A stretch of 64,000 nt of DNA. Origin: Sphingomonas faeni. GTDB lineage: Bacteria > Pseudomonadota > Alphaproteobacteria > Sphingomonadales > Sphingomonadaceae. The translations under genes were made by a program, and so were the position numbers. This document shows positions 37,303-46,670 of the stretch, in pieces. The stretch's first letter is position 1; each line of letters opens with the position of its first letter. The DNA lies in NCBI RefSeq assembly GCF_030817315.1, contig NZ_JAUSZF010000001.1, forward strand, positions 568,001 to 632,000. Direction: 5' to 3'. Under the pieces are notes generated by a model, which had not been told where the DNA came from, did not search any database, and worked only from the letters and a program-made list of their open reading frames with translations.

Positions 37303-39171
37303 GTGCGGTTCGACGATAGCCTGAAGACGATCCTTGCCGCCGACATGGCCACCGATTTCGGTGCGCAATCGGCATGGCGGCAGTTGGTCGACCTGATGGG
37401 TCGTGGTCGGGCAGTGGTCGACGAACCTGCCATCGCGCGGTTGCGCCTGCTGCGTCTGGCGGTGCCGGTCGAGGTCCGTGCCGCGAGTGCGCGCGCCCTC
37501 GCGTTTGCGAAGCCGGATGCGCGCCTCGTCGGGTTCTTCGCGGAGGACGCGCTGGTGATCGCCGCACCCGTGTTGCGAACAGCGACGCTCGAGCCCGACG
37601 AATGGCTTGCCCTCCTGCCGCGACTGACGCCGCAGAGCCGCTCCGTCCTGCGTCACCGTCGTGACCTGCCGGCAGAGGTCCAGCGCGGGCTGCTAAACTT
37701 CGGCCCGACCGACTTCGTTTTACCGAAACCCGAAACGCCGGTCGAGATGGCGATCGCCGAGACCGAACCGGTCGAGCCGATCGCCCCCGAGTCGATCGTC
37801 GCTCAGCCGATCGCCCCCGCGCCGGCGCCGATCGAACAGGCGCCAGTCCGCGATGAACCGGTCGAAGAGCTTCCCGAGCTGTCCCTCTACGCCGCGCCGC
37901 TCAGCGAAACCCCGTTCCTGACGCTCGGCGCGGTTGCGCGCGGGCTGCCGTTCGTGGCCGAGGCATTCCGCCACGCCGAGCTCGCCGAGACCGAGCCGAC
38001 CGTCATCGAGCCGGCTGGACCGCCGCCTGCCGACCGGTTCGAGATCTCCGACCTCGTCGCGCGGATCGAGGCGTTCAATCGCGATCGCACGATGGAGGCC
38101 GCTACGCCGACGCCCGCGGTTGCCGAAGTCGAGGGCTTCCGCTTCGAAACCGACGCGCAGGGTATCATCCGCATGGTCGACGGCGTCGCGCGTTCGGCAC
38201 TGGTCGGCGTGTCGCTCGCCTATGCGGCGCAACAGGGCGAGGCGCAGCTCGACGGCGTCGCCGCGGGGGCGTTCCGTCGCCGCTCGCGGTTCAGCGATGC
38301 GCGACTCGAAGTCGGCGGACTGTCCGATGCGTTCGGATCGTGGCGGCTGTCGGGCGTGCCCGCGTTCGAACACGCGTCGGGCCGCTTCATCGGCTTCCGT
38401 GGAACGGGACGCCGCCCGCGCCCCGACGAGACCGCGGCGCCCGCCAAACCCGCATCCTCGCCGGTCTCCGATTCGCTCCGCCAGCTCGTCCACGAACTGC
38501 GCACGCCGACCAACGCGATCGCGGGGTTCGCGGAGCTGATCGAGACGCAGTTGCTCGGCCCCGTGTCGCCGACCTACCGCGAGCGTGCCACTGCGATCCG
38601 CACGCAGGCCGGCGACCTGCTCTCCGCGATCGACGATCTCGATACCGCGGCGCGAATCGAGGGTCGGGCGCTAGACCTGCGACCGACGACGGTGCCGGTT
38701 CGCCCGCTGCTCGACCGCGTTACGCGCGATCTGGCGCCGCTGGCCTCGCTGCGTGGCACTAGCCTCAACGTCGCGATGCCGGCGGGCGATTGCGAGGTCC
38801 TCGGCGACGACCGCGCTGTCGAACGACTGGTCGGCCGCCTGCTCGCTGCCTTGGTCTCGGCCGGCCGGAACGGCGAACATCTCGGCATCGTCGTCCGCCC
38901 CGTTGCCGACACCGTTGCCCACACCGTGACGATCGAGTTCGACCGCCCCGCCGCGCTTGCCGCCTATGCGACCAATGTCCTGCTGAGCATCGACGCCGAG
39001 CAGGAGGGCGACGGCGCGCCACTGCTGGGCACGGGTTTCGCGCTCCGTCTTGCCCAGAACCTCGCGGTCGAACTTGGCGGCGTGCTCACGATCGGGCTGG
39101 ACCGCCTGACCCTTCAACTTCCCGCCGCGAATATGGTGGATGTGGAGCCGATAGCCGACGAACACCGGTGA
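37303..39171 (+). CDS. Histidine kinase-like protein with intact H-box and degenerate ATPase domain
   Basis: The 622-residue cytosolic protein has no membrane segment. An N-terminal helical region is followed by a Pro/Glu/Ala-rich linker (about 135-190) and a PAS-like region with FETDAQGIIRMVDGVARSALVG. The dimerisation domain has the H-box VHELRTPTNAI (His near 397). The C-terminal HATPase region keeps a G2-like LGTGFALRLAQNLAVELGG, but the N-box Asn and the DxGxG Asp are not visible, so kinase activity is doubtful. GTG 37303 has GGGGA 5 bases upstream; GTG 37273 is the alternative. It overlaps the following deacetylase pseudogene by 4 bp. Confidence 0.75.
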   Translation: MRFDDSLKTILAADMATDFGAQSAWRQLVDLMGRGRAVVDEPAIARLRLLRLAVPVEVRAASARALAFAKPDARLVGFFAEDALVIAAPVLRTATLEPDEWLALLPRLTPQSRSVLRHRRDLPAEVQRGLLNFGPTDFVLPKPETPVEMAIAETEPVEPIAPESIVAQPIAPAPAPIEQAPVRDEPVEELPELSLYAAPLSETPFLTLGAVARGLPFVAEAFRHAELAETEPTVIEPAGPPPADRFEISDLVARIEAFNRDRTMEAATPTPAVAEVEGFRFETDAQGIIRMVDGVARSALVGVSLAYAAQQGEAQLDGVAAGAFRRRSRFSDARLEVGGLSDAFGSWRLSGVPAFEHASGRFIGFRGTGRRPRPDETAAPAKPASSPVSDSLRQLVHELRTPTNAIAGFAELIETQLLGPVSPTYRERATAIRTQAGDLLSAIDDLDTAARIEGRALDLRPTTVPVRPLLDRVTRDLAPLASLRGTSLNVAMPAGDCEVLGDDRAVERLVGRLLAALVSAGRNGEHLGIVVRPVADTVAHTVTIEFDRPAALAAYATNVLLSIDAEQEGDGAPLLGTGFALRLAQNLAVELGGVLTIGLDRLTLQLPAANMVDVEPIADEHR

Positions 39172-40152
39172 CGTATCGCCCCCCCGCGCCCGACCGACGC
39201 GCAGCGCGTCGTCTGGCTCGAAGATTTCGGCACCCACTTCACCGTCTTCGTCGACGTCGAAGAGGAATTCGACTGGACCGCCCCCCTCGACCGCCACAAC
39301 CGCGCGGCCACTACGATAGCGGCCTTTCCCCACGCGCACCGCCGGTTCGCCGACCGCGGCGTCGCACTGACCTGGATGGTCGACTATCCGATCGCTACCG
39401 ACCCGGCGTCGGTCGAGATCCTTGCGCATGTCTTGGAGGACGGGCGGTCCGAGATCGGCACGCAGCTCCACGCCTGGGTCAATCCACCGTTCGCGGACGG
39501 CGCGCCGCCGGGATCGAGCTATGCCGGCAACCTGCCCCGCATATCGGAAGCCGCCAAGCTCGAGACGCTGACGCGGGCAATCACGGCAGCGTTCGGTAGT
39601 GTGCCACGCGTCTATCGCGCCGGGCGCTAAGGCCTCGGCCCCAACAGTTTCGCGCTGCTTGCGGGGCTCGGCTACCGGATCGATAGCTCGGTCCGCCCCG
39701 GCTACGATTACCGGGCGGATGGCGGCCCCGATTTTACGATGGCGGACGCCGGCGCCTATCGGTTGGGCGGTATCTTAGAACTGCCACTGACCACCGTCTT
39801 CACGGGCCACGCGCGTCGCGCTGGCCCGCGCCTGTACCGGGCGCTCGGACGCATTCCAAAGGGTAGGAGCCTGTTCGCCCGCGCCCGCCTTTTATCCCGG
39901 ATTGCACTGACGCCAGAGGACATGCCAATCGTCGATGCCCTTGAGGCCGTCGCGGTAGCGGCTGGCGAGGGGGTGAGGCTGCTCAACCTGTCGTTCCACT
40001 TGCCGTCCTTGGCACCGGGCCACACCCCTTACGTACGCGACGCCGCGGATCTGAAGCGCTTCCATGACTGGTGGACCATCATGCTCGACGAATTCAACCG
40101 TCGCGGCATCCGCAACGCCTCGCTTGACGAGATCGTCGTGGCGTTGGGGTGA
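39168..40152 (+). pseudogene. Polysaccharide deacetylase (WalW/PDA-type) pseudogene with frameshift and nonsense codon
   Basis: Read in one frame from about 39181, the DNA encodes FTVFVDVEEEFDW, LTWMVDYP, GTQLHAWVNPP and VYRAGR, then TAA (39628-39630), then GLGPNSF and on to a stop at 40152. The expected text is YRAGRYGLGPN, so TAA replaces a Tyr codon. The only plausible start, GTG 39168 overlapping the kinase stop, is out of frame by one base. A 7-C run at 39179-39185 would restore the frame if it were 6. Two independent lesions argue for a dead gene. Such deacetylases act on cell-surface polysaccharide. Confidence 0.8.
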
Positions 40153-40203
40153 GGCTCTGCCGAAGCCGGTGAGACAATCGGCGCTGCTTTGATACAGATA
40201 GAG

Positions 40204-40256
40204 TGTTTCCCCGCGAAGGCGGGGACCCAGACTGGGCTCCCGCCTTCGCGGGAGAC
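40204..40256. repeat. Palindromic element, family B (copy 3)
   Basis: GTTTCCCCGCGAAGGCGGGG and GGCTCCCGCCTTCGCGGGAG flank the centre ACCCAGACTG. The arms match with a few mismatches. It lies about 50 bp after the deacetylase pseudogene. Confidence 0.82.
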
Positions 40257-40366
40257 CATGAAGCATGCGCGAGACTAAGAGCTTGAAGCGATGTCGGCCT
40301 GTCGGGCCGATCGACGAACTCGATTGCCGTGGTGTCCGCATCCGCAATGCCTCGTCCGCAACGCGC

Positions 40367-40474
40367 TCCCCTCCCTGGAAGGGAGGGGCAGGGGGTGGGT
40401 CGGTTTCCGCATATTCGACCGCTTGAGGCTCAAGCTGGCCGACCCACCCCCAACCCTTCCCTTTCACGGAGGGG
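40367..40474. repeat. Palindromic element, family C (copy 3)
   Basis: CCCCTCCCTGGAAGGGAGGG with GGTGGGTCGG and, inverted, GGCCGACCCACCCCCAACCC then TTCCCTTTCACGGAGGGG. Together with the family B copy and the rpsI terminator it fills the 440-bp gap before rpsI; I see no gene there. Confidence 0.85.
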
Positions 40475-40540
40475 AGATCGTTGCGCTTCGGGGCAGCTAC
40501 CCGGACGATCTATTTCCTTCAGGATTAACCCAAAACCAGA

Positions 40541-40568
40541 AAGGGCGGCCCGTTGCCGGACCGCCCTT
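40541..40568 (-). terminator. Rho-independent terminator of the rplM-rpsI operon
   Basis: On the minus strand AAGGGCGGTCCG pairs with CGGGCCGCCCTT (12 bp including one U-G pair) around a GCAA tetraloop, followed by TCTGGTTTT. It is 26 bp after the rpsI stop. Confidence 0.8.
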
Positions 40569-40594
40569 CTGATAAGCAGATACTGAAAGCGAGA

Positions 40595-41152
40595 TTAGCG
40601 CTTCGAGAACTGGAAGCTACGACGGGCCTTCGCCTTGCCGTACTTCTTGCGCTCGACGACGCGGCTGTCGCGGGTCAGGAAGCCTGCTGCCTTCACCGAT
40701 GCGCGCAGCACCGGCTCAAAGCGGGTCAGCGCCTGGCTGATGCCGTGCTTGACCGCGCCGGCCTGGCCCGAAAGGCCACCACCCTTGACGGTGCAGACGA
40801 CGTCGTACTGACCTTCGCGCTCGGTGATGCCGAACACCTGGTTGATGACGAGACGCAGCGTCGGACGTGCGAAATACACTTCCTGGTCACGACCGTTGAT
40901 CGTGATCTTGCCAGTGCCGGGCTTGACCCAGACGCGGGCGACGGCGTCCTTACGACGGCCGGTCGCGTAAGCGCGGCCCTGCTTGTCGAGGATCTGCTCG
41001 CGCAGCGGCATCGGCTCGCGCACGGGCTCGTTCGAGACCGGTGCGGCGAGATCGCCTTCGCTGGTCGGCAGAGCCTGCTCGGCGGGGGCAGCCGGCGCGG
41101 GCTGGTTGGTCAGGCTCGCGAGATCGGCGAGCGACTGGCGGTTGTCGGACAT
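40595..41152 (-). CDS. rpsI: 30S ribosomal protein S9 with N-terminal extension
   Basis: The 185-residue protein ends in the canonical S9 domain (about 58-185: [35 protein letters not shown], and the basic tail [17 protein letters not shown]). The first ~55 residues are an acidic Pro/Ala-rich extension; bacterial S9 is usually about 130 residues. The start overlaps the rplM stop (TAATG), as in the standard rplM-rpsI operon. Confidence 0.96.
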   Translation of the reverse strand: MSDNRQSLADLASLTNQPAPAAPAEQALPTSEGDLAAPVSNEPVREPMPLREQILDKQGRAYATGRRKDAVARVWVKPGTGKITINGRDQEVYFARPTLRLVINQVFGITEREGQYDVVCTVKGGGLSGQAGAVKHGISQALTRFEPVLRASVKAAGFLTRDSRVVERKKYGKAKARRSFQFSKR

Positions 41153-41631
41153 TATGCGCCCACCTTGTTCTTGCGGTTCATGCTGCCGATGTCGAGCACG
41201 GCAGGGTTCTGTGCCTCGTGCGGATGCTCGGTACCCTTGAAGATACGCAGGTTGCGCATCTGCTCACGACCCAGCGGGCCGCGCGGGATCATGCGCTCGA
41301 CGGCCTTTTCGAGAACGCGCTCCGGGAAGCGGCCGTCGAGGACCTTGGCGGCAGTGATGCCCTTGATGCCGCCGGCGTAACCGGTGTGCTTGTAATAGAT
41401 CTTCTTCGCGGCCTTGTTGCCGGTGAAGCGGATCTTGTCGGCGTTGATCACGACGACGTTGTCACCGCAATCGACATGCGGGGTGAACGACACCTTGTGC
41501 TTGCCGCGCAGGACGTTGGCGATGATCGATGCGGCACGACCGACTACGAGACCTTCCGCGTCGACTATATGCCACTGCTTTTCCACCTCAGCCGGCTTCG
41601 CCGACTTGGTGGTCTTCATGAGCGCCTTCAT
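41152..41631 (-). CDS. rplM: 50S ribosomal protein L13
   Basis: The 159-residue protein has the L13 segments [53 protein letters not shown] and [20 protein letters not shown]. It is an early-assembly large-subunit protein. GGAAGG lies 10 bases before ATG 41631. It is followed directly by rpsI. Confidence 0.97.
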   Translation of the reverse strand: MKALMKTTKSAKPAEVEKQWHIVDAEGLVVGRAASIIANVLRGKHKVSFTPHVDCGDNVVVINADKIRFTGNKAAKKIYYKHTGYAGGIKGITAAKVLDGRFPERVLEKAVERMIPRGPLGREQMRNLRIFKGTEHPHEAQNPAVLDIGSMNRKNKVGA

Positions 41632-41756
41632 GGGCGTTAGACCTTCCAGATTGAATGCAAGCGCACCAAGGGAAGGATCCCGCAGCGCGAATGCCGGCCT
41701 AATGCTGAAAGGGGGGCTTCAAGTCAAGCTTTCCGCCGGTTTCCTGACGGGTATTA

Positions 41757-42824
41757 TTATACCCGCTGCTTCAGGCCCCGTTGATTCAGGCGGGGTGCCG
41801 TACCTACGGCGTGGGCGGCAAACATTGCGGCAATCAGGAGCAGGGCGGAATTGCCCTGGTGGGCGACCGCGACGTCGATCTGCACGCCGGTCATCAGCGT
41901 TGCGATCCCAAGCATGATCTGGAGCGTGACGAGTCCGACCACGTAAAATCCCGCGCTGCTACCGGTCTTGGTCGCCTTGATCGCCAGCCAGATCAGCCCG
42001 GCGGCGGCGGCGAACGCGAACCAGCGGTGGATGAACTGCACCACGATCGGGTTGTCGACCGCGTTGCTCCAGGCGGGGTTCACCATCGGCACGTCGGCGG
42101 GGAACAGCCCGTCGCCCATCAGCGGCCAGCTTGCGAACGCATAGCCGGCATCGAGCCCGGCGGTGAACGCGCCATAGACGAGCTGGACGAACAGCAGCGC
42201 CAGCGCGAGGATCGCCACGGGCGCGAGGCGGGCAGGGGCGGCGAGCGGATTGCGGTGCAGCGCCATCAGGTCGAGCGCGGTCCACACGATCCCCGCGAGG
42301 ATCGTCAGCGCGGTGAGCAGATGCACGGCGAGCCGGATATGGCTGACGTCGGTCCGGACTGACAGGCCCGACGCGACCATCCACCAGCCGATCGCACCCT
42401 GGAACGCGCCGAGCGCCAGCAGCGCCGACAAGCGCCAGCCGTATCCGAACGGGATACGCTTGCGCACCGCGAACCAGATCAGCGGAACCGCGAAGGCGAG
42501 CCCGATCAGTCGGCCCCAGAGCCGGTGCAGATATTCCCAGAAGAAGATCGCCTTGAACCCGCCGAGCGTCATGTCCGCGTTGAACGCGGCATATTCGGGG
42601 ATGCGCTTGTAAGCGTCGAACTCGGCCTGCCACTGCGCGTCGTTGAGCGGCGGGATGATCCCGCTGATCGGCTTCCACTGCGTGATCGACAGCCCCGACT
42701 CGGTCAGCCGGGTGATCCCGCCGATGACGACCATCGCGACGATCAGCGCCGCCACCGCGTAAAGCCACAGGGCGACCGCACGAGGACGGGCTTTGGTGAG
42801 AAAGGCGGCGCTGGGTTGAAGCAT
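41757..42824 (-). CDS. ctaA: Heme A synthase (COX15/CtaA family)
   Basis: The 355-residue membrane protein has about eight helices and the heme A synthase motifs GGITRLTESGLSITQWKPI, EYLHRLWGRLIG, HIRLAVHLLTA, QLVYGAFTAGLDAGYAFASWP, VQFIHRWFA and VAHQGNSALLL, with the heme-ligand histidines. It converts heme O to heme A for cytochrome c oxidase. I start it at ATG 42824 (MLQPSAAFLTK); the open frame upstream runs into a palindromic repeat and is not conserved-looking. Confidence 0.92.
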   Translation of the reverse strand: MLQPSAAFLTKARPRAVALWLYAVAALIVAMVVIGGITRLTESGLSITQWKPISGIIPPLNDAQWQAEFDAYKRIPEYAAFNADMTLGGFKAIFFWEYLHRLWGRLIGLAFAVPLIWFAVRKRIPFGYGWRLSALLALGAFQGAIGWWMVASGLSVRTDVSHIRLAVHLLTALTILAGIVWTALDLMALHRNPLAAPARLAPVAILALALLFVQLVYGAFTAGLDAGYAFASWPLMGDGLFPADVPMVNPAWSNAVDNPIVVQFIHRWFAFAAAAGLIWLAIKATKTGSSAGFYVVGLVTLQIMLGIATLMTGVQIDVAVAHQGNSALLLIAAMFAAHAVGTAPRLNQRGLKQRV

Positions 42825-42929
42825 GGCGCTGAGATAGTGCTTTGCGCTGCTTGGCGCCATCGCTTCGTGGTGAGGCATTGCTTCATGTTGTTGGCGGAGG
42901 TTCGGGCGCCGGGACCTAGAGCCACGCTT

Positions 42930-43000
42930 CTCTTCCTTGTTCTCCCGCGAAGGCGGGAGTCCAGCCTGGGCTCCCGCCTTCGCGGGAGAACAAGGAAGAG
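42930..43000. repeat. Palindromic element, family B (copy 4, near-perfect ~30-bp arms)
   Basis: TCTTCCTTGTTCTCCCGCGA (from 42931) and its exact inverted partner at the other end continue through GGCGGGAG/CTCCCGCC around the centre TCCAGCCTGGG. It is the best-preserved copy in the window, in the divergent region between ctaA and the MerC-like gene. Confidence 0.92.
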
Positions 43001-43039
43001 GGAATGCCGCTTCAAAATCCGCCACATCGCCAAGAAATT

Positions 43040-43063
43040 AAAGGATGTAATGTTGTATCCTTT
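43040..43063. promoter_or_regulatory. Candidate Zur/Fur-type operator upstream of the MerC-like and Zur-like genes
   Basis: AAAGGAT (43040-43046) and ATCCTTT (43057-43063) are perfect inverted arms around GTAATGTTGT; 9 of 12 positions are symmetric. The AT-rich core with TAATGTT resembles alphaproteobacterial zinc-regulator boxes. It lies 27 bp upstream of the first gene of the pair. Confidence 0.5.
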
Positions 43064-43090
43064 CAACCGTCCGTCTATATCCAACGAACG

Positions 43091-43474
43091 ATGACGCCCT
43101 CGGCCAGCCATACCCACCGCTTCGCCGGTCTCGATCGCTATGCGATCGGGCTGTCGGGCCTGTGCATGGTGCACTGCCTGGCGACGTCGGTGCTGGTCGC
43201 ACTGATGTCGACCGCGAGCGGGTTTCTGCTCGATCCGATCTTCCACGAGGTCGGCCTGACGATTGCGATCGGCCTCGGTGCGCTGGCGCTCGGCCGTGGC
43301 GTGCTCAATCACGGCTATATGATGCCCGCCGCGATGGGCGCGCTCGGGCTCGGCATCATGGCCGGCGCGATGACGCTGCCGCACGACAGCGGCGGCGGCG
43401 AGACGTTGTGGACGATCGTCGGCGTCGGCCTGCTCGCCTTCGGTCACGATCTCAACCGCCGCGCCGACAGTTGA
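43091..43474 (+). CDS. MerC-domain inner membrane protein
   Basis: The 127-residue protein has about four membrane helices and the MerC-type segment LDRYAIGLSGLCMVHCLATSV, whose two cysteines suit metal passage. MerC proteins move mercury; in sphingomonads MerC-like proteins often sit beside a Zur-like regulator, and a zinc-related role is more likely here. I start it at ATG 43091 (MTPSASHTHRF); the open frame upstream crosses the candidate operator. Confidence 0.8.
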   Translation: MTPSASHTHRFAGLDRYAIGLSGLCMVHCLATSVLVALMSTASGFLLDPIFHEVGLTIAIGLGALALGRGVLNHGYMMPAAMGALGLGIMAGAMTLPHDSGGGETLWTIVGVGLLAFGHDLNRRADS

Positions 43475-43515
43475 GCGGGTTGCTGGAACCCCTCCGGCAT
43501 CCTACTTCATCCAGC

Positions 43516-43983
43516 ATGGCGCACGCTCACAACCACACCGAACCGCAAGGCGCCGATCTTACCATCGCAGCGCAGACGACGCTGGAAAAGGCCGGCGAGC
43601 AATGGACGTCGATGCGCGCGAGCGTGTTCGCGGCGCTGGCGAGTTTCGAGAAACCCGCCTCCGCCTACGATATCGCCGAAGCCGTTTCGAAATCCGAAGG
43701 CCGCCGGGTGGCAGCGAACAGCGTGTACCGCATCCTCGACCTGTTCGTCGGCGCGAACCTCGCGCGGCGGGTCGAAAGCGCCAACGCCTATGTCGCCAAC
43801 GCGCACCCCGATTGCCTGCACGACTGCATCTTTCTGGTCTGCGACTCGTGCGGCCAGACCACGCATCTCGACAACGACACGATCACTAAAGGCGTTCGCA
43901 ACGCGGCGGAGGCAGCAGGTTTCTCCCCGGTGCGCCCGGTCATCGAGGTCCGCGGCCGTTGTGCGGAGTGCGAGGCGAAGTAG
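43516..43983 (+). CDS. Fur-family metalloregulator, probably Zur
   Basis: The 155-residue protein has the Fur winged helix (RASVFAALASFEKPASAYDIAEAV, VAANSVYRILDLFV) and a C-terminal metal-binding and dimerisation domain with HPDCLHDC, CDSCGQTTHLD and CAEC. The two CxxC pairs form the structural zinc site. The His-rich start HAHNHTE is a further metal-binding hint. It follows the MerC-like gene by 41 bp, so the two probably form one zinc-responsive, autoregulated unit. Zur rather than Fur is inferred from the partner gene and sequence pattern. Confidence 0.85.
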   Translation: MAHAHNHTEPQGADLTIAAQTTLEKAGEQWTSMRASVFAALASFEKPASAYDIAEAVSKSEGRRVAANSVYRILDLFVGANLARRVESANAYVANAHPDCLHDCIFLVCDSCGQTTHLDNDTITKGVRNAAEAAGFSPVRPVIEVRGRCAECEAK

Positions 43984-44005
43984 GGCTTACCCCGGTTTCA
44001 GTCCG

Positions 44006-44109
44006 TCCCTCCCTGGAAGGGAGGGGTAGGGGTGGGTCGGTGGGCTTTGGCCAGCATCGCCTGATACGGAAGGCGACCCACCCCCAACCCCTCCCTTTCA
44101 GGGAGGGGG
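44006..44109. repeat. Palindromic element, family C (copy 4)
   Basis: TCCCTCCCTGGAAGGGAGGG and GGTGGGTCGG, with inverted CGACCCACCCCCAACCCCTC and CCCTTTCAGGGAGGG. It lies between the convergent zur-like and acetyltransferase genes. Confidence 0.88.
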
Positions 44110-44124
44110 ACAGAAGGGAAGATG

Positions 44125-44655
44125 TTAGCCCAGATCCTTCCCCATCCGGATCATTGGTACCGGCACGTCCCCCGGCGTCTCGATTCGCTCGATCGGCCGA
44201 TACCCGCACGCCCGGTACAGCGGCTCCCCCGCCAGCGTCGCCATCATCTCCGCCCGCGCAAACGCCGCCTGACGCGCCGCCGCCTCACAAACCGACAGCA
44301 CCAACCTCCCGACACCCCGCCTGACGAAATCCGGATCGGTATACATAGCCCGGATCCGCGCCGCATCGCGCGCCGGGTCCAGCAGAGCCGCATCACGCAG
44401 TGCCGTACTATGGTCGCCGCCATAGAGTGTCGCCCGCCGGCTCCACCCGCCACATCCGGCCAGCCGCCCGTCCGCCTCCACCAGCAGATACGTCCCGTCC
44501 GCGATCAGCTGCGTATCCAGCCCCATCACCGCGCGGCTTGCCTCGACCTGCGCCGGCGTGAGAAAATCCCCCTGCAACGCGCCGATCGCCCGCGCCATCA
44601 GCGCCGCGATCGCGGGGATATCCGCCTCGACGGCAACACGGTGCGTAAAGTTCAT
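44125..44655 (-). CDS. GNAT-family N-acetyltransferase
   Basis: The 176-residue protein has the GNAT pattern: N-terminal AVEADIPAIAALMARAI, the acetyl-CoA loop DPDFVRRGVGRLVLSVCEAAAR and the late segment GEPLYRACGYRPIERIE. It transfers an acetyl group to an unknown amine. I start it at ATG 44655 (MNFTHRVAVEAD); the frame is open upstream but without conserved sequence. Confidence 0.88.
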   Translation of the reverse strand: MNFTHRVAVEADIPAIAALMARAIGALQGDFLTPAQVEASRAVMGLDTQLIADGTYLLVEADGRLAGCGGWSRRATLYGGDHSTALRDAALLDPARDAARIRAMYTDPDFVRRGVGRLVLSVCEAAARQAAFARAEMMATLAGEPLYRACGYRPIERIETPGDVPVPMIRMGKDLG

Positions 44656-44747
44656 AATTGTGCACTTCCCGAGCGATTTCAGCGCGAATGCTACGTCAAG
44701 ACACGGTAACAATCGACACGATACCCGCGCTGCATTAAGCCCGTCCG

Positions 44748-46670
44748 ATGGCCGACCTTCCCGCGACACCGCTGCTCGACACCGTCTCGACACCCGCCGA
44801 CCTCCGCAAGTTGCGCCCGGACCAGCTCCGCCAACTCGCCGACGAACTGCGTACCGAGACGATTTCCGCGGTCGGCACCACCGGCGGCCATCTCGGCTCG
44901 GGTCTCGGCGTGGTCGAGCTGACCACCGCGATCCACTACGTCTTCGACACCCCGCGCGACCGCCTCGTCTGGGACGTCGGCCACCAATGCTATCCGCACA
45001 AGATCCTGACCGGGCGCCGCGATCGCATCCGCACGCTCCGCCAGGGTGGCGGCCTCAGCGGCTTCACCAAGCGCAGCGAGAGCGAATACGACCCGTTCGG
45101 CGCAGCGCATTCCTCGACGTCGATCTCCGCGGCGCTGGGCTTCGCGGTCGCCAACAAGATCGCGGGCACGCCAGGCAAGGGCATCGCCGTAATCGGCGAC
45201 GGCGCGATGTCCGCGGGCATGGCGTACGAGGCGATGAACAACGCCGAGCAGGCCGGCAACCGCCTGGTCGTGATCCTCAACGACAACGACATGTCGATCG
45301 CGCCGCCCGTCGGTGGCCTCTCGGCCTATCTGTCGCGGATCGTATCGAGTCGCGAATTCCTCGGCATCCGCGAACTCGCCAAGAAGCTCGCGCGTCGCCT
45401 GCCGCGCCCGTTCCACAACGCCGCGCGGAAGACCGACGAGTTCGCCCGCGGCATGACGATGGGCGGCACATTGTTCGAGGAGCTCGGCTTCTATTATGTC
45501 GGTCCGATCGACGGTCATAATCTAGAACACCTGATTCCGGTGCTCGAGAATGTCCGCGATGCGGAGGAGGGCCCGATTCTCGTCCACGTCGTCACCAAGA
45601 AGGGCAAGGGCTATGCGCCCGCCGAGGCCGCCGCGGACAAATATCACGGCGTCCAGAAGTTCGACGTAATCTCCGGCGTGCAGACCAAGGCGCCGCCGGG
45701 GCCGCCGCAATACCAGAACGTGTTCGGCGCGCAGCTCGTTGCCGAGGCCGCGAAGGACCCGCGTATCTGCGCGATCACCGCGGCAATGCCGTCGGGCACC
45801 GGGCTCGACGCATTCGCCAAGGCCTATCCCGACCGGTTCTTCGACGTCGGTATCGCCGAGCAGCACGGCGTCACCTTCGCCGCCGGCCTCGCTGCACAAG
45901 GCATGCGCCCATTCTGCGCGATCTACTCGACGTTCCTCCAGCGCGCGTACGATCAGGTCGTCCACGACGTCGCGATCCAGAACCTGCCGGTCCGCTTCGC
46001 GATCGACCGCGCAGGGCTGGTCGGTGCGGACGGCGCGACTCATGCCGGATCGTTCGACGTCACGTACCTCGCGACGCTGCCGAACTTCGTGGTGATGGCG
46101 GCGGCGGACGAGGCTGAACTCGTCCACATGACCCACACCGCGGCGCAGTACGACACCGGCCCGATCGCGGTCCGCTATCCACGCGGCAACGGCACGGGCG
46201 TAGCGCTGCCCGAGATCCCGCAGCTGCTGGAGATCGGCAAGGGCCGCATCGTGCGCGAAGGCAAGACCGTCGCGATCCTGTCACTCGGCACGCGTCTCGA
46301 GGAGGCGCTCAAGGCAGCCGAGGTTCTCGAAGCCAAGGGCCTCAGCACCACGGTCGCCGATCTGCGCTTCGCCAAGCCGCTTGACGTCGACCTGATCCGC
46401 AAGCTGCTGACCACGCACGAAGTCGCGGTAACGATCGAGGAAAACTCGGTCGGCGGCTTCGGCGCGCACGTGCTGACGATGGCGTCGGACGAGGGCCTGA
46501 TCGACGGCGGGCTCAAGCTCCGCACGCTGCGTTTGCCCGACGTGTACCAGGACCAGGACAAGCCCGAAGTCCAGTACGCCGAAGCCGGCCTCGACGCGAC
46601 CGCGCTGGTCGACACCGTCCTCAAGGCGCTCCGTCACAATTCGGGCGGGGTCGCCGAAGTACGCGCATGA
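44748..46670 (+). CDS. dxs: 1-deoxy-D-xylulose-5-phosphate synthase
   Basis: The 640-residue TPP enzyme joins pyruvate and glyceraldehyde 3-phosphate in the first step of the MEP isoprenoid pathway. Visible motifs: [43 protein letters not shown], the TPP site [35 protein letters not shown] and [12 protein letters not shown]. The product feeds isoprenoids such as carotenoids and ubiquinone. The stop overlaps the next small gene by 4 bp. Confidence 0.96.
   Translation: MADLPATPLLDTVSTPADLRKLRPDQLRQLADELRTETISAVGTTGGHLGSGLGVVELTTAIHYVFDTPRDRLVWDVGHQCYPHKILTGRRDRIRTLRQGGGLSGFTKRSESEYDPFGAAHSSTSISAALGFAVANKIAGTPGKGIAVIGDGAMSAGMAYEAMNNAEQAGNRLVVILNDNDMSIAPPVGGLSAYLSRIVSSREFLGIRELAKKLARRLPRPFHNAARKTDEFARGMTMGGTLFEELGFYYVGPIDGHNLEHLIPVLENVRDAEEGPILVHVVTKKGKGYAPAEAAADKYHGVQKFDVISGVQTKAPPGPPQYQNVFGAQLVAEAAKDPRICAITAAMPSGTGLDAFAKAYPDRFFDVGIAEQHGVTFAAGLAAQGMRPFCAIYSTFLQRAYDQVVHDVAIQNLPVRFAIDRAGLVGADGATHAGSFDVTYLATLPNFVVMAAADEAELVHMTHTAAQYDTGPIAVRYPRGNGTGVALPEIPQLLEIGKGRIVREGKTVAILSLGTRLEEALKAAEVLEAKGLSTTVADLRFAKPLDVDLIRKLLTTHEVAVTIEENSVGGFGAHVLTMASDEGLIDGGLKLRTLRLPDVYQDQDKPEVQYAEAGLDATALVDTVLKALRHNSGGVAEVRA

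Noticed and set aside
42825..43025. Extended N-terminus of heme A synthase
   Set aside because: The extension reads through a palindromic family B element and has no family-like sequence.
43004..43090. Upstream extension of the MerC-like frame
   Set aside because: It would translate through the repeat element and the candidate operator and adds no conserved sequence.
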